This document shows positions 55,027-64,000 of a DNA stretch of 64,000 nucleotides, piece by piece. The position numbers were made by a program, and so were the translations under genes. Source of the DNA: VFMC01 sp050248155. Lineage in GTDB: Bacteria; Actinomycetota; Acidimicrobiia; Acidimicrobiales; Ilumatobacteraceae. The stretch spans positions 18,535 through 82,534 of the forward strand of contig JBFWSW010000016.1 in NCBI GenBank assembly GCA_050248155.1. The letters are read 5' to 3'. The notes beneath the pieces were generated by a model. The model did no database searches. It saw nothing but the letters and a program-made list of their open reading frames with translations, and had not been told where the DNA came from. The stretch's first letter is position 1; every line of letters begins with the position of its first letter.

Positions 55027-56460
55027 TTGGCTGACGTCGTGGACACGCTGGATGTCGCACGATGGCAGTTCGGCATCACCACCGTCTACCACTTCTTCTT
55101 CGTTCCGCTGACGATCGGGATGGCCTTCATCGTGGCGGGCTTCCAGACCGCCTGGCACCGCACGCACGACGACCGGTACCTGCGTCTCACCAAGTTCTTC
55201 GGGAAGCTGTTCCTCATCAACTTCGCGATGGGCGTCGTCACCGGCATCGTGCAGGAGTTCCAGTTCGGGATGAACTGGAGCGACTACTCGCGCTTCGTCG
55301 GTGACATCTTCGGTGCGCCGCTCGCGATGGAGGGGCTGCTCGCCTTCTTCCTCGAGTCGACGTTCATCGGGCTCTGGATCTTCGGTTGGGACCGGCTGTC
55401 GCCCCGGCTCCACCTCGCCACCATCTGGCTCGCGGCGATCGGCACGTTCCTGTCCGCGTACTTCATCCTCGCCGCGAACTCGTTCATGCAGAACCCGGTC
55501 GGCTACCGCTACAACGCCGCGAGGGGACGCGTCGAGCTCGACGACATCGTCGCAGTGCTGACCAACAAGGTGGCCCTGGTCACCTTCCCGCACACCATCG
55601 CGGCCGCGTTCCTCACTGCGGGCGGGTTCGTGCTCGGCGTGTCGCTGTGGCAACTCGTGCGTCACCCGCAGCGCGACGCGTTCGCGTTCCGCATCGCCGC
55701 GAAGGCCGGGGCGGTGGTGGTGCTGGTCGCGGCCGTCGCCGTCGCGCTGACCGGTGACCAGCAGGCCAAGGTGATGACCGACGTGCAGCCGATGAAGATG
55801 GCAGCCGCCGAGGGGCTCTACGAGTCGAAGGACTCGGCGGGCTTCTCGCTCTTCACGGTCGGCACCCTGGAGGGCAGCGACGAGGTGTACTCGCTGCGCA
55901 TCCCCGGGCTGCTCTCGTTCCTGGCCGAGGGCAACTTCGATGCGCGAGTGGAGGGCATCGACGACCTGCAGGCCGCCTACCGCGCGAAGTACGGCTCGGG
56001 CGATTTCACGCCGAACATCCCGCTCACGTACTGGACGTTCCGGTTGATGATCGGCGTCGGCATGCTCGGCGCGGTCGGTGCGCTGTGGGTGCTCTGGAAG
56101 ATCCGCAACGGCCGCTGGCCCACCAGCCGATGGCTGCGTGGCCGATGGCTCACCATCGTCGCCTGCGGCCTGCCACTGGCGCCGCTGCTCGGCAACTCCT
56201 TCGGCTGGATCTTCACCGAGATGGGACGCCAGCCGTGGATCGTGTTCGGCCTCATGCCGACCGCGTCGGGCGTGTCGCCCGGGGTGAGCACCGGCGAGGT
56301 GCTGACCAGCCTCATCGGCTTCACGTTGGTCTACGGCCTGCTCGCGGTGATCGAGGTGCGGTTGCTGGTCAGTACCATCAGGGCCGGACTTCCCGCAGCG
56401 GCCTCGCCGGGACCGGGCGGCACGGACGACGAGGAACGCCAGTTGGCGTTCGCGTACTGA
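55027..56460 (+). CDS. cydA: Cytochrome bd oxidase subunit I
   Basis: This 477-residue quinol oxidase subunit has about nine membrane helices. The start is TTG at 55027, or GTG at 55039. Haem b ligands lie in TTVYHFFFVPLTIG and near FPHTIAAAFLTAG. The periplasmic Q-loop is of the short type (FDARVEGIDDLQAAYRAKY region), followed by WTFRLMIGVGML and GWIFTEMGRQPWIVFG. It accepts electrons from quinol and reduces oxygen with high affinity. CydB follows after 11 bases, with GGAGG before its start, and CydDC are next in the same operon. Confidence 0.96.
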   Translation: MADVVDTLDVARWQFGITTVYHFFFVPLTIGMAFIVAGFQTAWHRTHDDRYLRLTKFFGKLFLINFAMGVVTGIVQEFQFGMNWSDYSRFVGDIFGAPLAMEGLLAFFLESTFIGLWIFGWDRLSPRLHLATIWLAAIGTFLSAYFILAANSFMQNPVGYRYNAARGRVELDDIVAVLTNKVALVTFPHTIAAAFLTAGGFVLGVSLWQLVRHPQRDAFAFRIAAKAGAVVVLVAAVAVALTGDQQAKVMTDVQPMKMAAAEGLYESKDSAGFSLFTVGTLEGSDEVYSLRIPGLLSFLAEGNFDARVEGIDDLQAAYRAKYGSGDFTPNIPLTYWTFRLMIGVGMLGAVGALWVLWKIRNGRWPTSRWLRGRWLTIVACGLPLAPLLGNSFGWIFTEMGRQPWIVFGLMPTASGVSPGVSTGEVLTSLIGFTLVYGLLAVIEVRLLVSTIRAGLPAAASPGPGGTDDEERQLAFAY

Positions 56461-56471
56461 GGAGGCGCGAG

Positions 56472-57521
56472 GTGGAGCTCACCACCGTCTGGTTCATCCT
56501 CATCGCGGTCCTCTGGATCGGGTACTTCGTCCTCGAGGGGTTCGACTTCGGTGTCGGTGTCCTGCTGCCCTTCCTCGCCCGCACGCAGGTCGAGCGACGG
56601 GTGATGATCAACACCATCGGCCCGGTGTGGGACGGCAACGAGGTGTGGGTGCTCGTCGCCGGCGGTGCCACCTTCGCCGCCTTTCCCGAGTGGTACGCGA
56701 CCTTGTTCAGCGGGTTCTACCTCCCGCTGTTCCTCATCCTCATCTCGCTGATCTTCCGCAACGTCGCCTTCGAGTACCGCGGCAAGCGGGACGATGCCCG
56801 GTGGCGGGCGTGGTGGGATCGCGCGATCTTCCTCGGGTCGCTCCTCCCAGCAGTGCTGTGGGGTGTCGCGTTCGGCAACGTCGTGCGCGGCGTCGAGATC
56901 GGTGCCGACAAGGAGTACGCGGGCACGCTGTTCGATCTGCTGAATCCGTACGCGCTCCTCGGCGGCGCGGTCACGCTCGGCCTGTTCGTCACGCACGGCG
57001 CCGTCTTCGTGTCGCTCAAGACCACGGGCGACATCCGGGTGCGCGCCCGGTCGACCGCGATCGCGACGGGGCTCGTCACGGCCGTGCTCGCGCTGGCGTT
57101 CCTCGGGTGGACCTGGGCGTTGCGCGACGGTGCAGCCCACGTCGGGTGGTTCCTCGTCCTCGCTGCCCTCGCCGCACTCTGCCTCGTGACAGGGCTCGTG
57201 GCAACTCGCGCCGGCCGCGAGGGGTGGGCGTTCATCGCCACCGCGGCCACGATCGCCGCAGCTGTCGGCGGGCTCTTCGTCGCGCTGTTCCCCGACGTGA
57301 TGCCTTCGTCGGTCGACGAGGCATACTCGTTGACGACGACCAACGCGGCCAGCACGCACACGACGCTCGTGATCATGACGTGGGTGGCCGCGCTGTTCAC
57401 GCCGGTCGTGCTCGCCTATCAGAGCTGGAGCTACATCGTCTTCCGCCGCCGCATCGGTGTGCAGGACATCCCGCACCTCGGCGGTGACGCTCACCGGCCC
57501 CGCGCCCACGCAGGGCCGTGA
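56472..57521 (+). CDS. cydB: Cytochrome bd oxidase subunit II
   Basis: The 349-residue membrane subunit has the CydB signature VLEGFDFGVGVLLPF, VWDGNEVWVLVAGGATFAAFP, FYLPLFLILISLIFRNVAFEYR and the GVAFGNVVRGVEI loop. GTG at 56472 has GGAGG upstream. It pairs with CydA to form the oxidase core. Its stop overlaps the GTG of cydD. Confidence 0.96.
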   Translation: MELTTVWFILIAVLWIGYFVLEGFDFGVGVLLPFLARTQVERRVMINTIGPVWDGNEVWVLVAGGATFAAFPEWYATLFSGFYLPLFLILISLIFRNVAFEYRGKRDDARWRAWWDRAIFLGSLLPAVLWGVAFGNVVRGVEIGADKEYAGTLFDLLNPYALLGGAVTLGLFVTHGAVFVSLKTTGDIRVRARSTAIATGLVTAVLALAFLGWTWALRDGAAHVGWFLVLAALAALCLVTGLVATRAGREGWAFIATAATIAAAVGGLFVALFPDVMPSSVDEAYSLTTTNAASTHTTLVIMTWVAALFTPVVLAYQSWSYIVFRRRIGVQDIPHLGGDAHRPRAHAGP

Positions 57522-59173
57522 AACCGATCGACCCGCGCCTGCTCCGGTACGCGCGGGCCGCACGAGCGCACGTGGTGGCGTGCGTGCTGCTCGGCCTGGC
57601 CACGGCGAGTCTCGTGGTGGTCCAGGCCGAGCTCCTCGCACGCGGCATCTCCGGGGTCGTGTCGTCGGGCTCGCGGGACGGCGCGTCCACGGCGGTGTTC
57701 GTCGGCCTCGCGCTCGTCGTCGTCGGGCGTGCCGCAGTCGCCTGGCTGCAGGAGAGCGAGTCGGCCCGATCCGCGGCGACGGCGAAGTCCGAGCTGCGCA
57801 GCCGCATGCTCGACCACGCGGCCCGGCACGGGACGATGGTCGCCGACGGGGGCAGCCGAGCCGAGCTCGCGCTCCTCGCGACGCGCGGGCTGGACGGGCT
57901 CGACGCCTACTTCGGGCGCTACCTGCCCCAGCTCGTCCTCGCCGCGCTGGTCCCGACGATCGTCGTCGCCCGGATCGCCACCACCGACCTCGTCGCGGCG
58001 GGGACGATCGCGGTGACCATCCCCCTCATCCCGGTGTTCATGGTGCTGGTGGGCAGGATGACCGAGGCATCGAGCGCGAAGCGCTGGCGCGCGCTCGAAC
58101 GGCTCTCCCACCACTTCCTCGACGTGGTGAGCGGGCTGACCACGCTGAAGGTGTTCGGGCGGGCGAAGGCGCAGGCCGAGCGCGTCCGCGAGACGACCGA
58201 CCAGTACCGCGTCACGACGATGGCCACCCTGCGCATCGCGTTCCTCTCGTCGCTCGTGCTCGAGCTGATCGCGACGCTGTCGGTCGCGCTGGTCGCCGTC
58301 GGCGTCGGCCTCCGGCTGGTCGACGGCGAGCTCGATCTGCGAACCGGCCTGCTGATCATCATCCTCGCCCCCGAGGCCTATCTGCCGTTGCGACGCGTCG
58401 GCGCCGAGTACCACGCCGCGACGGAGGGCGTGGCCGCTGCGGAGCGGACGTTCGCGCTGCTGTCCGCCGACGGGGATCGTGCGAGTGGCGTGGCGACCGT
58501 GCCGACCCTCGGGCCCGGCAGCGCGATCACCGTCGCCGACATCACCGTCACGCACCCAGGTCGCTCCGGCGCCGCGCCCGATCGACTCTCCTTCGTCGCC
58601 GAGCACGGGCGTCTCACCGCGATCACAGGCCCGAGTGGTGCGGGGAAGAGCTCGTTGCTGCGCGTGCTGATCGGCGCGATCGAGCCGGTGGGCGGCACGG
58701 TCACCGTCTCCGATGGCAGCTGCGAGACGGACCTCGCATCGCTGGACCGCGCCGCGTGGCGGCGACACCTCGCATGGGTCGACCAATCGCCGTACCTCTT
58801 CGCCGGCACCGTCGCCGAGAACGTGCGCCTGTCACGACCCGACGCGAGCGAGGCCGACGTGGTCGCGGCGATGCGCGCGGCCGGCCTCGGTGCGATGCCG
58901 ATCGAACGGCAGGTGGGCGAGTCCGGCTTCCAGCTGTCGGCCGGCGAGCAGCGTCGGGTCGCGCTGGCCCGCGCCGTGCTGCGCGGTGCCGACGTCGTGC
59001 TGCTCGACGAGCCGACCGCCGGGCTCGACGACGAGACCGAGCGCGATGTGCTCGTCACCATCCGGCAGCTGTCGACCCGCTGCATCGTCGTGATGGCGAC
59101 GCACCGGCCCGCGGCGATCGCTGCCGCTGGGGTCGTCGTACCGGTGCAGGCCGTGGCCGAGGTGGCGTCGTGA
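57518..59173 (+). CDS. cydD: CydD subunit of the thiol/haem-related ABC exporter
   Basis: The 551-residue ABC half-transporter has six N-terminal membrane helices and a C-terminal ATPase. Its motifs are a Walker A GPSGAGKSS, a Q-loop WVDQSPYLFAG, a signature reading LSAGEQRR and a Walker B VVLLDEPTAGLDD. CydDC export cysteine and glutathione and are needed for assembly of cytochrome bd. GTG at 57518 overlaps the cydB stop. The gene overlaps cydC by GTGA. Confidence 0.95.
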   Translation: MKPIDPRLLRYARAARAHVVACVLLGLATASLVVVQAELLARGISGVVSSGSRDGASTAVFVGLALVVVGRAAVAWLQESESARSAATAKSELRSRMLDHAARHGTMVADGGSRAELALLATRGLDGLDAYFGRYLPQLVLAALVPTIVVARIATTDLVAAGTIAVTIPLIPVFMVLVGRMTEASSAKRWRALERLSHHFLDVVSGLTTLKVFGRAKAQAERVRETTDQYRVTTMATLRIAFLSSLVLELIATLSVALVAVGVGLRLVDGELDLRTGLLIIILAPEAYLPLRRVGAEYHAATEGVAAAERTFALLSADGDRASGVATVPTLGPGSAITVADITVTHPGRSGAAPDRLSFVAEHGRLTAITGPSGAGKSSLLRVLIGAIEPVGGTVTVSDGSCETDLASLDRAAWRRHLAWVDQSPYLFAGTVAENVRLSRPDASEADVVAAMRAAGLGAMPIERQVGESGFQLSAGEQRRVALARAVLRGADVVLLDEPTAGLDDETERDVLVTIRQLSTRCIVVMATHRPAAIAAAGVVVPVQAVAEVAS

Positions 59174-60861
59174 GCGCGCTTCGCTGGGCCTTCGGGCTCG
59201 GTCGCTCGGGCCGCGCGCACCTCGGGCTCGCCGTCGTGCTGGGTGCGCTCGCATCGGGCGCCGCGGTCGGCCTGACGGCGGTGTCGGGCTGGCTCATCAC
59301 ACGCGCGAGCGAGCGTCCCCCCGTGCTGCACCTCATGGTCGCGATCGTCGCCGTGCGGGCGTTCGGCGTGGGCCGCGGCGTGCTGCGCTACCTCGAGCGG
59401 CTGGCCGGTCACCAGTCGTCGTTCCGCACCCTCGGCGACCTCCGCGTCGCGACGGTGCAGCGACTCGAGCGAGTGCTCCCCGCACGATCGGCTCGTCACG
59501 GGTTGACGGGTGACGCGGTGCGATCCGGCGATCTGCTGGCGCGCTTCGTCGACGACATCGACGGGCTGCAGGACCTGTGGGTGCGCGTGGCGCTCCCGTA
59601 CGCCAGTGCGGCGATCATCGGTGCGGGCAGCGTGCTGCTCGTCGGTGTGCTCGTCCCGTCCGCGGGTGCGGTGCTGGCGGTCACCTTGGTGCTGTCGGTG
59701 GTGGTCGGCCCGCTCGTCTCGAGCCGCGTCGCCGGCAACGCCACCGAGCGGGTCAGCCCGCTCCGCGCCGAGCACCACGCGGCCGTGCTCGACCTCGTCG
59801 ACGGCGCGACCGAGCTCGCTGTCTACGACGCGCTCGACGCTCGACTCGGGCATCTCGCTCGGCTCGACCGAGACATGACGAGGGCGCAGGTGCACACCGC
59901 GTGGGCTGCTGGGATCGGGAGCGCGGTTGCGGCGCTCGCCGCCGGCATCGGCATGTGGGCCGGCCTGTGGCTCGGTGCCGGCGCCGTCGGGTCTCACGGG
60001 CTCTCGACGGCGAGCCTCGCCGTCGTCGTGCTCGTGCCCCTCGCGATCCACGAGGTCGCCGGCGCGCTGTCGCTCGCCGCGCACGCGCTGCCGCGACTCG
60101 CAGCATCGGCCGGTCGCGTTCGCGAGATCTTCGACCTGCCCGATGCGGCGAGTGAGCCCGCGGTGGCAGCAACACTCCCGAACGGTCCGTTCGGGTTGCG
60201 GGTGCGCGGGTTGCGTGTGCGGTGGAGCCCGGACGACCCGGACGTGCTGCGCGACCTCGACCTCGACGTCCCCGCCGGTTCGTGCACGGTGGTCACCGGG
60301 GCGAGCGGGAGCGGCAAGAGCACCCTCGCCGCCGTGCTCCTGCGCCTCCTCGATCCGAGCGGCGGGCGCGTCGACCTGATCGGCTCGGACGGTTCGGCCG
60401 ACCTCGCCCAGTTGGCCGGAGACGACGTGCGCACGGTCGTCGGCTGGTGCGCACAGGACGCCTACGTCTTCGATTCGACCATTGCCGCGAACCTGCAGCT
60501 CGCGCGCCCATCGGCCACGACAGCCGAGCTGCTCGACGCGTTGGGCCGAGCCCGGCTGCTCGACTGGGTGACGTCGCTGCCCGACGGGCTGCAGACCATG
60601 GTCGGCGAGCACGGGTCCCGACTCTCCGGTGGTCAGCGCCAGCGGCTCGCGCTCGCACGCGTGCTGCTCGCCGACCGACCCGTCGTCGTCTTCGACGAAC
60701 CGACCGAGCACCTCGACGAGCCCACGGCCGCGGCGCTCGCCGCCGATCTCGTCGACGCCACACGCGACCGCACCGTGGTGGTCCTGACGCATCGCCCCGA
60801 GCTGTTCGCGAGCGTCCGGCGCGTCAGCCTGTCCGGGGGTGCCACAATCGCGGGGCGATGA
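59170..60861 (+). CDS. cydC: CydC subunit of the thiol/haem-related ABC exporter
   Basis: The 563-residue ABC half-transporter begins with an N-terminal membrane domain (GLTAVSGWLITRASERPPVL is characteristic of CydC) and ends with an ATPase domain. The latter has a Walker A GASGSGKST, a Q-loop WCAQDAYVFD, a signature LSGGQRQRLALARVLL and a Walker B VVVFDEPTEHLDE. It forms a heterodimer with CydD. The start GTG overlaps the cydD stop, and its own stop overlaps the ATG of a proline-rich membrane protein, which extends the operon beyond the usual cydABDC. Confidence 0.95.
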   Translation: MSALRWAFGLGRSGRAHLGLAVVLGALASGAAVGLTAVSGWLITRASERPPVLHLMVAIVAVRAFGVGRGVLRYLERLAGHQSSFRTLGDLRVATVQRLERVLPARSARHGLTGDAVRSGDLLARFVDDIDGLQDLWVRVALPYASAAIIGAGSVLLVGVLVPSAGAVLAVTLVLSVVVGPLVSSRVAGNATERVSPLRAEHHAAVLDLVDGATELAVYDALDARLGHLARLDRDMTRAQVHTAWAAGIGSAVAALAAGIGMWAGLWLGAGAVGSHGLSTASLAVVVLVPLAIHEVAGALSLAAHALPRLAASAGRVREIFDLPDAASEPAVAATLPNGPFGLRVRGLRVRWSPDDPDVLRDLDLDVPAGSCTVVTGASGSGKSTLAAVLLRLLDPSGGRVDLIGSDGSADLAQLAGDDVRTVVGWCAQDAYVFDSTIAANLQLARPSATTAELLDALGRARLLDWVTSLPDGLQTMVGEHGSRLSGGQRQRLALARVLLADRPVVVFDEPTEHLDEPTAAALAADLVDATRDRTVVVLTHRPELFASVRRVSLSGGATIAGR

Positions 60862-62437
60862 GCGACTCGGTCCCGCCGCCACCTCCCCCGCCTCCCCCGT
60901 CGCCACCCTCACCGCCGCCGCCGCCCGGCTTCCCACCGCCTGGCTTCCCACCGCCGTCCGGATCGGGATCGCCGGTCCCCGCAGCGTCCGGCGCACAGCC
61001 GGCGTGGTGGAAGCGCAAGGCCGCGAAGCTGCCGGTCTGGGCGTGGCTGCTGATCGTGGTGGTGATCGCCGGTGGCGGCATCGGTGCCGCGCTCGGTGGC
61101 GGCGGTGACGACGACGCGGCGGTGCCGGCCGCACCGCCGACGAACAGTGCCGACGACGAGCCGCAACCGACCGGCACGCCCAACAGCGAGCCCGATCCGT
61201 CCGAGACCCCGCCGACGGTCGCTGACGAGTCGACGACCTCCATCGACGACGTCACGACCACCGAGGCTGCGCCCGGCGCACCGCCCGGGGTCGTGGGGAC
61301 ACGCGACCAGCCGGTCGCGCCGGGCCAGATCGCCGACATCGGCGGCGGGTGGCGGCTGCAGGTGCTCGATGTCGTCGCCGACGGGACCCAGATGGNNNNN
61401 NNNNNNNNNNNNNNNNNNNNNNNNNNNNNNNNNNNNNNNNNNNNNNNNNNNNNNNNNNNNNNNNNNNNNNNNNNNNNNNNNNNNNNNNNNNNNNNGCGCC
61501 CGGCGCACCGCCCGGGGTCGTGGGGACACGCGACCAGCCGGTCGCGCCGGGCCAGATCGCCGACATCGGCGGCGGGTGGCGGCTGCAGGTGCTCGATGTC
61601 GTCGCCGACGGGACCCAGATGGTGGCCGACGAGAACGAGTTCAACGAACCTCCGCCGCCCGGCTCGGCGTTCACCATCGTCACCGTCGCGCTCGGCTACT
61701 TCGGTCTCGAGGACCCCAGGGTGGGCCTCGAGACCACCATCTCGGCCGTCGGCGCCGGCAACACCGAGCTCAGCAGCGACTGCGGGCTCATCCCCGCCGA
61801 GCTCGACGGCTTCACGTACATCTTCTCCGGCGGCGTCGTGGTCGGGAACGTGTGCTTCGTCACCAACCCGGGCGACGTCGAGGTGCTCCAGCTCTACGCG
61901 GTGGGCGATGCGTTCAGCGACAACCCGGAGGTGTTCCTCACCGCTGCGGCACCGGCGACCCCTGCGACCGCGATGCAGGGGCTGATCGGCCCGCAGGACG
62001 GTGCCGCGTCGACGCCTGCTCGCCTGTCGCCGACACCGGTCGCCACACCCGCCGACCTGGGCGAGGGCTGGACGTTGAGCGTCGACGGTCCGGCAACGGA
62101 CATCACCGACGCGGTGGCCGCCGAGAACCAGTTCAACGAGCCACCGCCGGACGGATCGCGCTTCGTCGGGATGCAGGTCACGTACGCCTACAACGGCACG
62201 GAGGTGGCTCAGCCCTTCTCGGTCATCGTCAACGCGGTCGGTGACTCCAACCTGCAGCTCTCGGGCAACTGCGGCGTGGTGCCGGGTCAGCTCGACACCT
62301 TCTCCGACGTCTTGCCGGGGGGTTCGGTCAGCGGGACGCTCTGCTTCGTCGTCCCCGAGGCGGACCTCGGCAGTGTCGTGCTCTACGCGTCCGCCGACGT
62401 GTTCGCCGAGAACAAGATCATGTTCGCGACGGCTTGA
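60858..62437 (+). CDS. Proline-rich membrane protein with two DUF4352-like domains, split by assembly gap
   Basis: The gene starts at ATG 60858 in frame with a Pro tract, a membrane helix at about 55-78 and a Thr/Ser/Pro-rich linker. It is interrupted by 100 Ns. After the gap the frame shifts, but an exact 127-base duplication flanks the gap. Deleting 227 bases restores one frame of 450 residues. Two related extracytoplasmic domains follow the linker, each with ENxFNEPPPxGSxF and a CG-x-x-P-x-x-L/D segment, resembling DUF4352 telokin-like folds. It is co-transcribed with cydC, but its role is unknown. Confidence 0.8.
61269..61395 (+). repeat. 127-base copy left of the gap
   Basis: This stretch is identical to 61496-61622 over all 127 bases and ends exactly where the Ns begin. 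Confidence 0.97.
61396..61495. other. 100-N assembly gap
   Basis: Exactly 100 Ns, a conventional scaffolding filler of unknown true length. With identical 127-base ends on both sides, the two contigs overlap and the gap is probably empty. Confidence 0.97.
61496..61622 (+). repeat. 127-base copy right of the gap
   Basis: Identical to 61269-61395; begins at the first base after the Ns. Unique sequence resumes at 61623 with the VADENEFNEPPPP region. Confidence 0.97.
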
Positions 62438-64000
62438 CCCGGGTGGGGTCGAGGAGCCGCTCGACGTCGACAGCTGCGCCGGGGCGAGCGAAGAAGTAGC
62501 CCTGGGCGACCTGGCATCCGAGGTCGCGCAGCAGGTCGTGCTGCAGCTGGGTCTCGACGCCCTCGACCACGATGTCGAGGTGCAGCGCATCGGCGATCGC
62601 GATCATCGCCCGCACGAGCGCCGTCGCCTGCATGTCGGTGCCGAGCGGCGCGACGAAGCTGCGGTCGATCTTCAGGATGTCGACGCGCAGGTCGCGCAGA
62701 TCGGCGAGCGACTCGTGACCGACGCCGAAGTCGTCGATGGCGATGCGCACACCGACGCGCCGCAGCGAGGTGATGAGGTCGCGCACCAACGGTGCGTCGC
62801 TCGTCACCAGCCGCTCGCTGACGTCGAGCACCAACAGGTTCGCCGGCAGCCCACTGCGATCGAGCGCGTCACGCACGCGATCGACGAAGCCGGGAGCGAG
62901 CATCTCCGGAGCCGACACGTTGACCGAGAGCGTCAGCGCGTGTGCGGGATCGGCCGGCTGCCATCGAGCCGCCTGCCGGCACGCCTGGTGCAGGATCCAG
63001 TCGCCGAGCGCGACGATCACACCGATCTGCTCCGACGCGCCGAGGAACTGGTCGGGCGTCAGCAGGCCGCGCTGCGGGTGGTTCCAACGGAGGAGGGCCT
63101 CGACGCCGATCACCCGATCTGCCTGCAGGTGGAGCAGCGGTTGGTAGTAGAGCTCGAACTCGTCGGCGTCGAGCGCCCGCAGCAGCTCTCCCTCGAGCTG
63201 GTTGCGTGCTTCGCGCCGCTCTGCCATCTCGCGCTCGAACACCGAGTAGCGGTTCTTCCCCGACTGCTTCGCGTCGTACATCGCGAGGTCGGACTCACGG
63301 AACGCCTGCGAGGCGTCCGCGACGTCGTGCAGGCTGGTGATGCCCATGCTCGCGGTCACAGCCATCTGACCGCGGCTGAGCACGACGGGCGCCTCGAGCT
63401 GCTGGAGCAGCCGGCGCGCGACCGTCGTGGCGCCGTCGACGTCGACACCGCGGAGGAGCGCCGCGAACTCGTCGCCGCCGAGCCGGGCGATCACGTCGTC
63501 GGGCCGGAGCGTCTCCTGCATGCGCCGGGCGAGCTCGACCAGCAGCTCGTCTCCAGCAGCGTGCCCGAACATGTCGTTGACGCCCTTGAAGCCGTCGAGG
63601 TCGATCAGCACCAGCGACGAGCGCGAGCCGGCTCCGTTCGCGATCACGCGGTCGATCTCGTCGGTCAATGCGGTGCGCGTGGCGAGCCCGGTGAGGCTGT
63701 CGGTGCTCGCCCGCACGATGAGCGACGTCGCCTCGGTCCGGTCGTGTCGCACCCGCGACGAGAGCGCTGTCGCCATGATGATCCACACGCTGAACGAGAT
63801 GCCGAGCCGCACCCATGTCCAGGGCTCGATGGTCTCTTGGCAGGCGAGCCAGCACGGTGTGGCGACGAAGGCCATCGCGACGGCGACGGTGCGGCGCTGG
63901 GTGAGGCCGACGTAGATCATGGCCAGGGCGAAGAAGCCGATGAACGTCAGTGCGACGGTGTCCACCACGAGGGCGAGCGACACGGTGCCGGCCCACAGCA
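62418..64000 (-). CDS. Membrane GGDEF-EAL protein, N-terminus cut by window edge
   Basis: At least 526 residues are visible and the frame stays open to the window end (LWAGTVSLALVVD), so the true N-terminus is probably outside. Three or more membrane segments precede a GGDEF domain with DSLTGLATRTALTDE and a canonical RLGGDEFAALL. The EAL domain keeps GVEALLRW and KIDRSFV. It has LDVSERLV where ELTES is normal and DDFGVGHESL where DDFGTGYSSL is normal. Diguanylate cyclase activity is likely, and phosphodiesterase activity is uncertain. The last 20 bases overlap the convergent proline-rich gene. Confidence 0.92.
   Translation of the reverse strand, partial: LWAGTVSLALVVDTVALTFIGFFALAMIYVGLTQRRTVAVAMAFVATPCWLACQETIEPWTWVRLGISFSVWIIMATALSSRVRHDRTEATSLIVRASTDSLTGLATRTALTDEIDRVIANGAGSRSSLVLIDLDGFKGVNDMFGHAAGDELLVELARRMQETLRPDDVIARLGGDEFAALLRGVDVDGATTVARRLLQQLEAPVVLSRGQMAVTASMGITSLHDVADASQAFRESDLAMYDAKQSGKNRYSVFEREMAERREARNQLEGELLRALDADEFELYYQPLLHLQADRVIGVEALLRWNHPQRGLLTPDQFLGASEQIGVIVALGDWILHQACRQAARWQPADPAHALTLSVNVSAPEMLAPGFVDRVRDALDRSGLPANLLVLDVSERLVTSDAPLVRDLITSLRRVGVRIAIDDFGVGHESLADLRDLRVDILKIDRSFVAPLGTDMQATALVRAMIAIADALHLDIVVEGVETQLQHDLLRDLGCQVAQGYFFARPGAAVDVERLLDPTRVKPSRT

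Noticed and set aside
61349..62437. Frameshifted or broken gene at the gap
   Set aside because: The frame difference is fully explained by the 100-N filler plus the 127-base duplicated end.

Overview
The window is a high-GC, gene-dense actinobacterial chromosome segment. Start codons are often GTG, neighbouring genes often share the 4-base ATGA or GTGA overlap, and no stretch longer than about 210 bases lacks a gene. The GlgE/TreS-Mak/GlgB and TreYZ-GlgX glucan genes, a short CydA with CydBDC, the many c-di-GMP proteins and the SigB/SigF-like promoters suggest an aquatic actinobacterium, possibly class Acidimicrobiia. That placement is inference. No tRNA, rRNA, CRISPR array, insertion sequence or phage gene was seen.

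Layout. 0-4.4 kb: a phoH fragment, a GNAT-like protein, a membrane GGDEF-EAL protein and an ArfB-type hydrolase. 4.4-7.5 kb: an FAD-linked oxidase followed by a dioxygenase/HD-oxygenase pair that looks like the TmpA/TmpB phosphonate route. 7.6-11.7 kb: a PRC-barrel protein, then a TetR regulator with paired operators facing acyl-CoA dehydrogenase, acyl-CoA carboxylase beta and VOC genes. 11.7-20.2 kb: a divergent catabolic island with an adenosine-deaminase-like enzyme, an XRE-cupin regulator, an ABC ATPase and an enolase-superfamily enzyme on one side, and a Rieske oxygenase, a fused double permease, a binding lipoprotein and an aldo/keto reductase on the other. 20.2-33.3 kb: a signalling block with two hybrid kinases, an HPt protein, three c-di-GMP proteins, a lone receiver and a secreted CAP protein. 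33.3-35.2 kb: a LigD-like phosphoesterase-polymerase and a small lipoprotein. 35.3-50.2 kb: trehalose and alpha-glucan metabolism in two operons (glgX-treY-treZ and glgE-treS/mak-glgB), with a PilZ protein and a methyltransferase between them. 50.2-53.5 kb: an RsbW-like kinase, small acidic proteins, a ClC transporter and two small enzymes. 53.6-62.4 kb: two proline-rich membrane proteins flanking cydABDC. The right edge cuts another GGDEF-EAL gene.

The strongest unifying signal is a promoter of the form GTTT-N13..15-GGGTA. It stands in front of the PRC-barrel gene, the LigD-like gene, the small lipoprotein, glgX-treY-treZ, glgE-treS/mak-glgB, the methyltransferase operon and two divergent small-protein genes beside the RsbW-like gene. 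This fits a general-stress sigma factor regulon covering trehalose and glycogen turnover, DNA repair and ion transport. The second notable point is the 11.7-20.2 kb island, a self-contained uptake, regulation and catabolism system whose substrate cannot be read from sequence. A 100-N gap at 61.4 kb is flanked by an exact 127-base duplication. Removing it restores one intact gene, so the apparent frameshift there is an assembly artefact.
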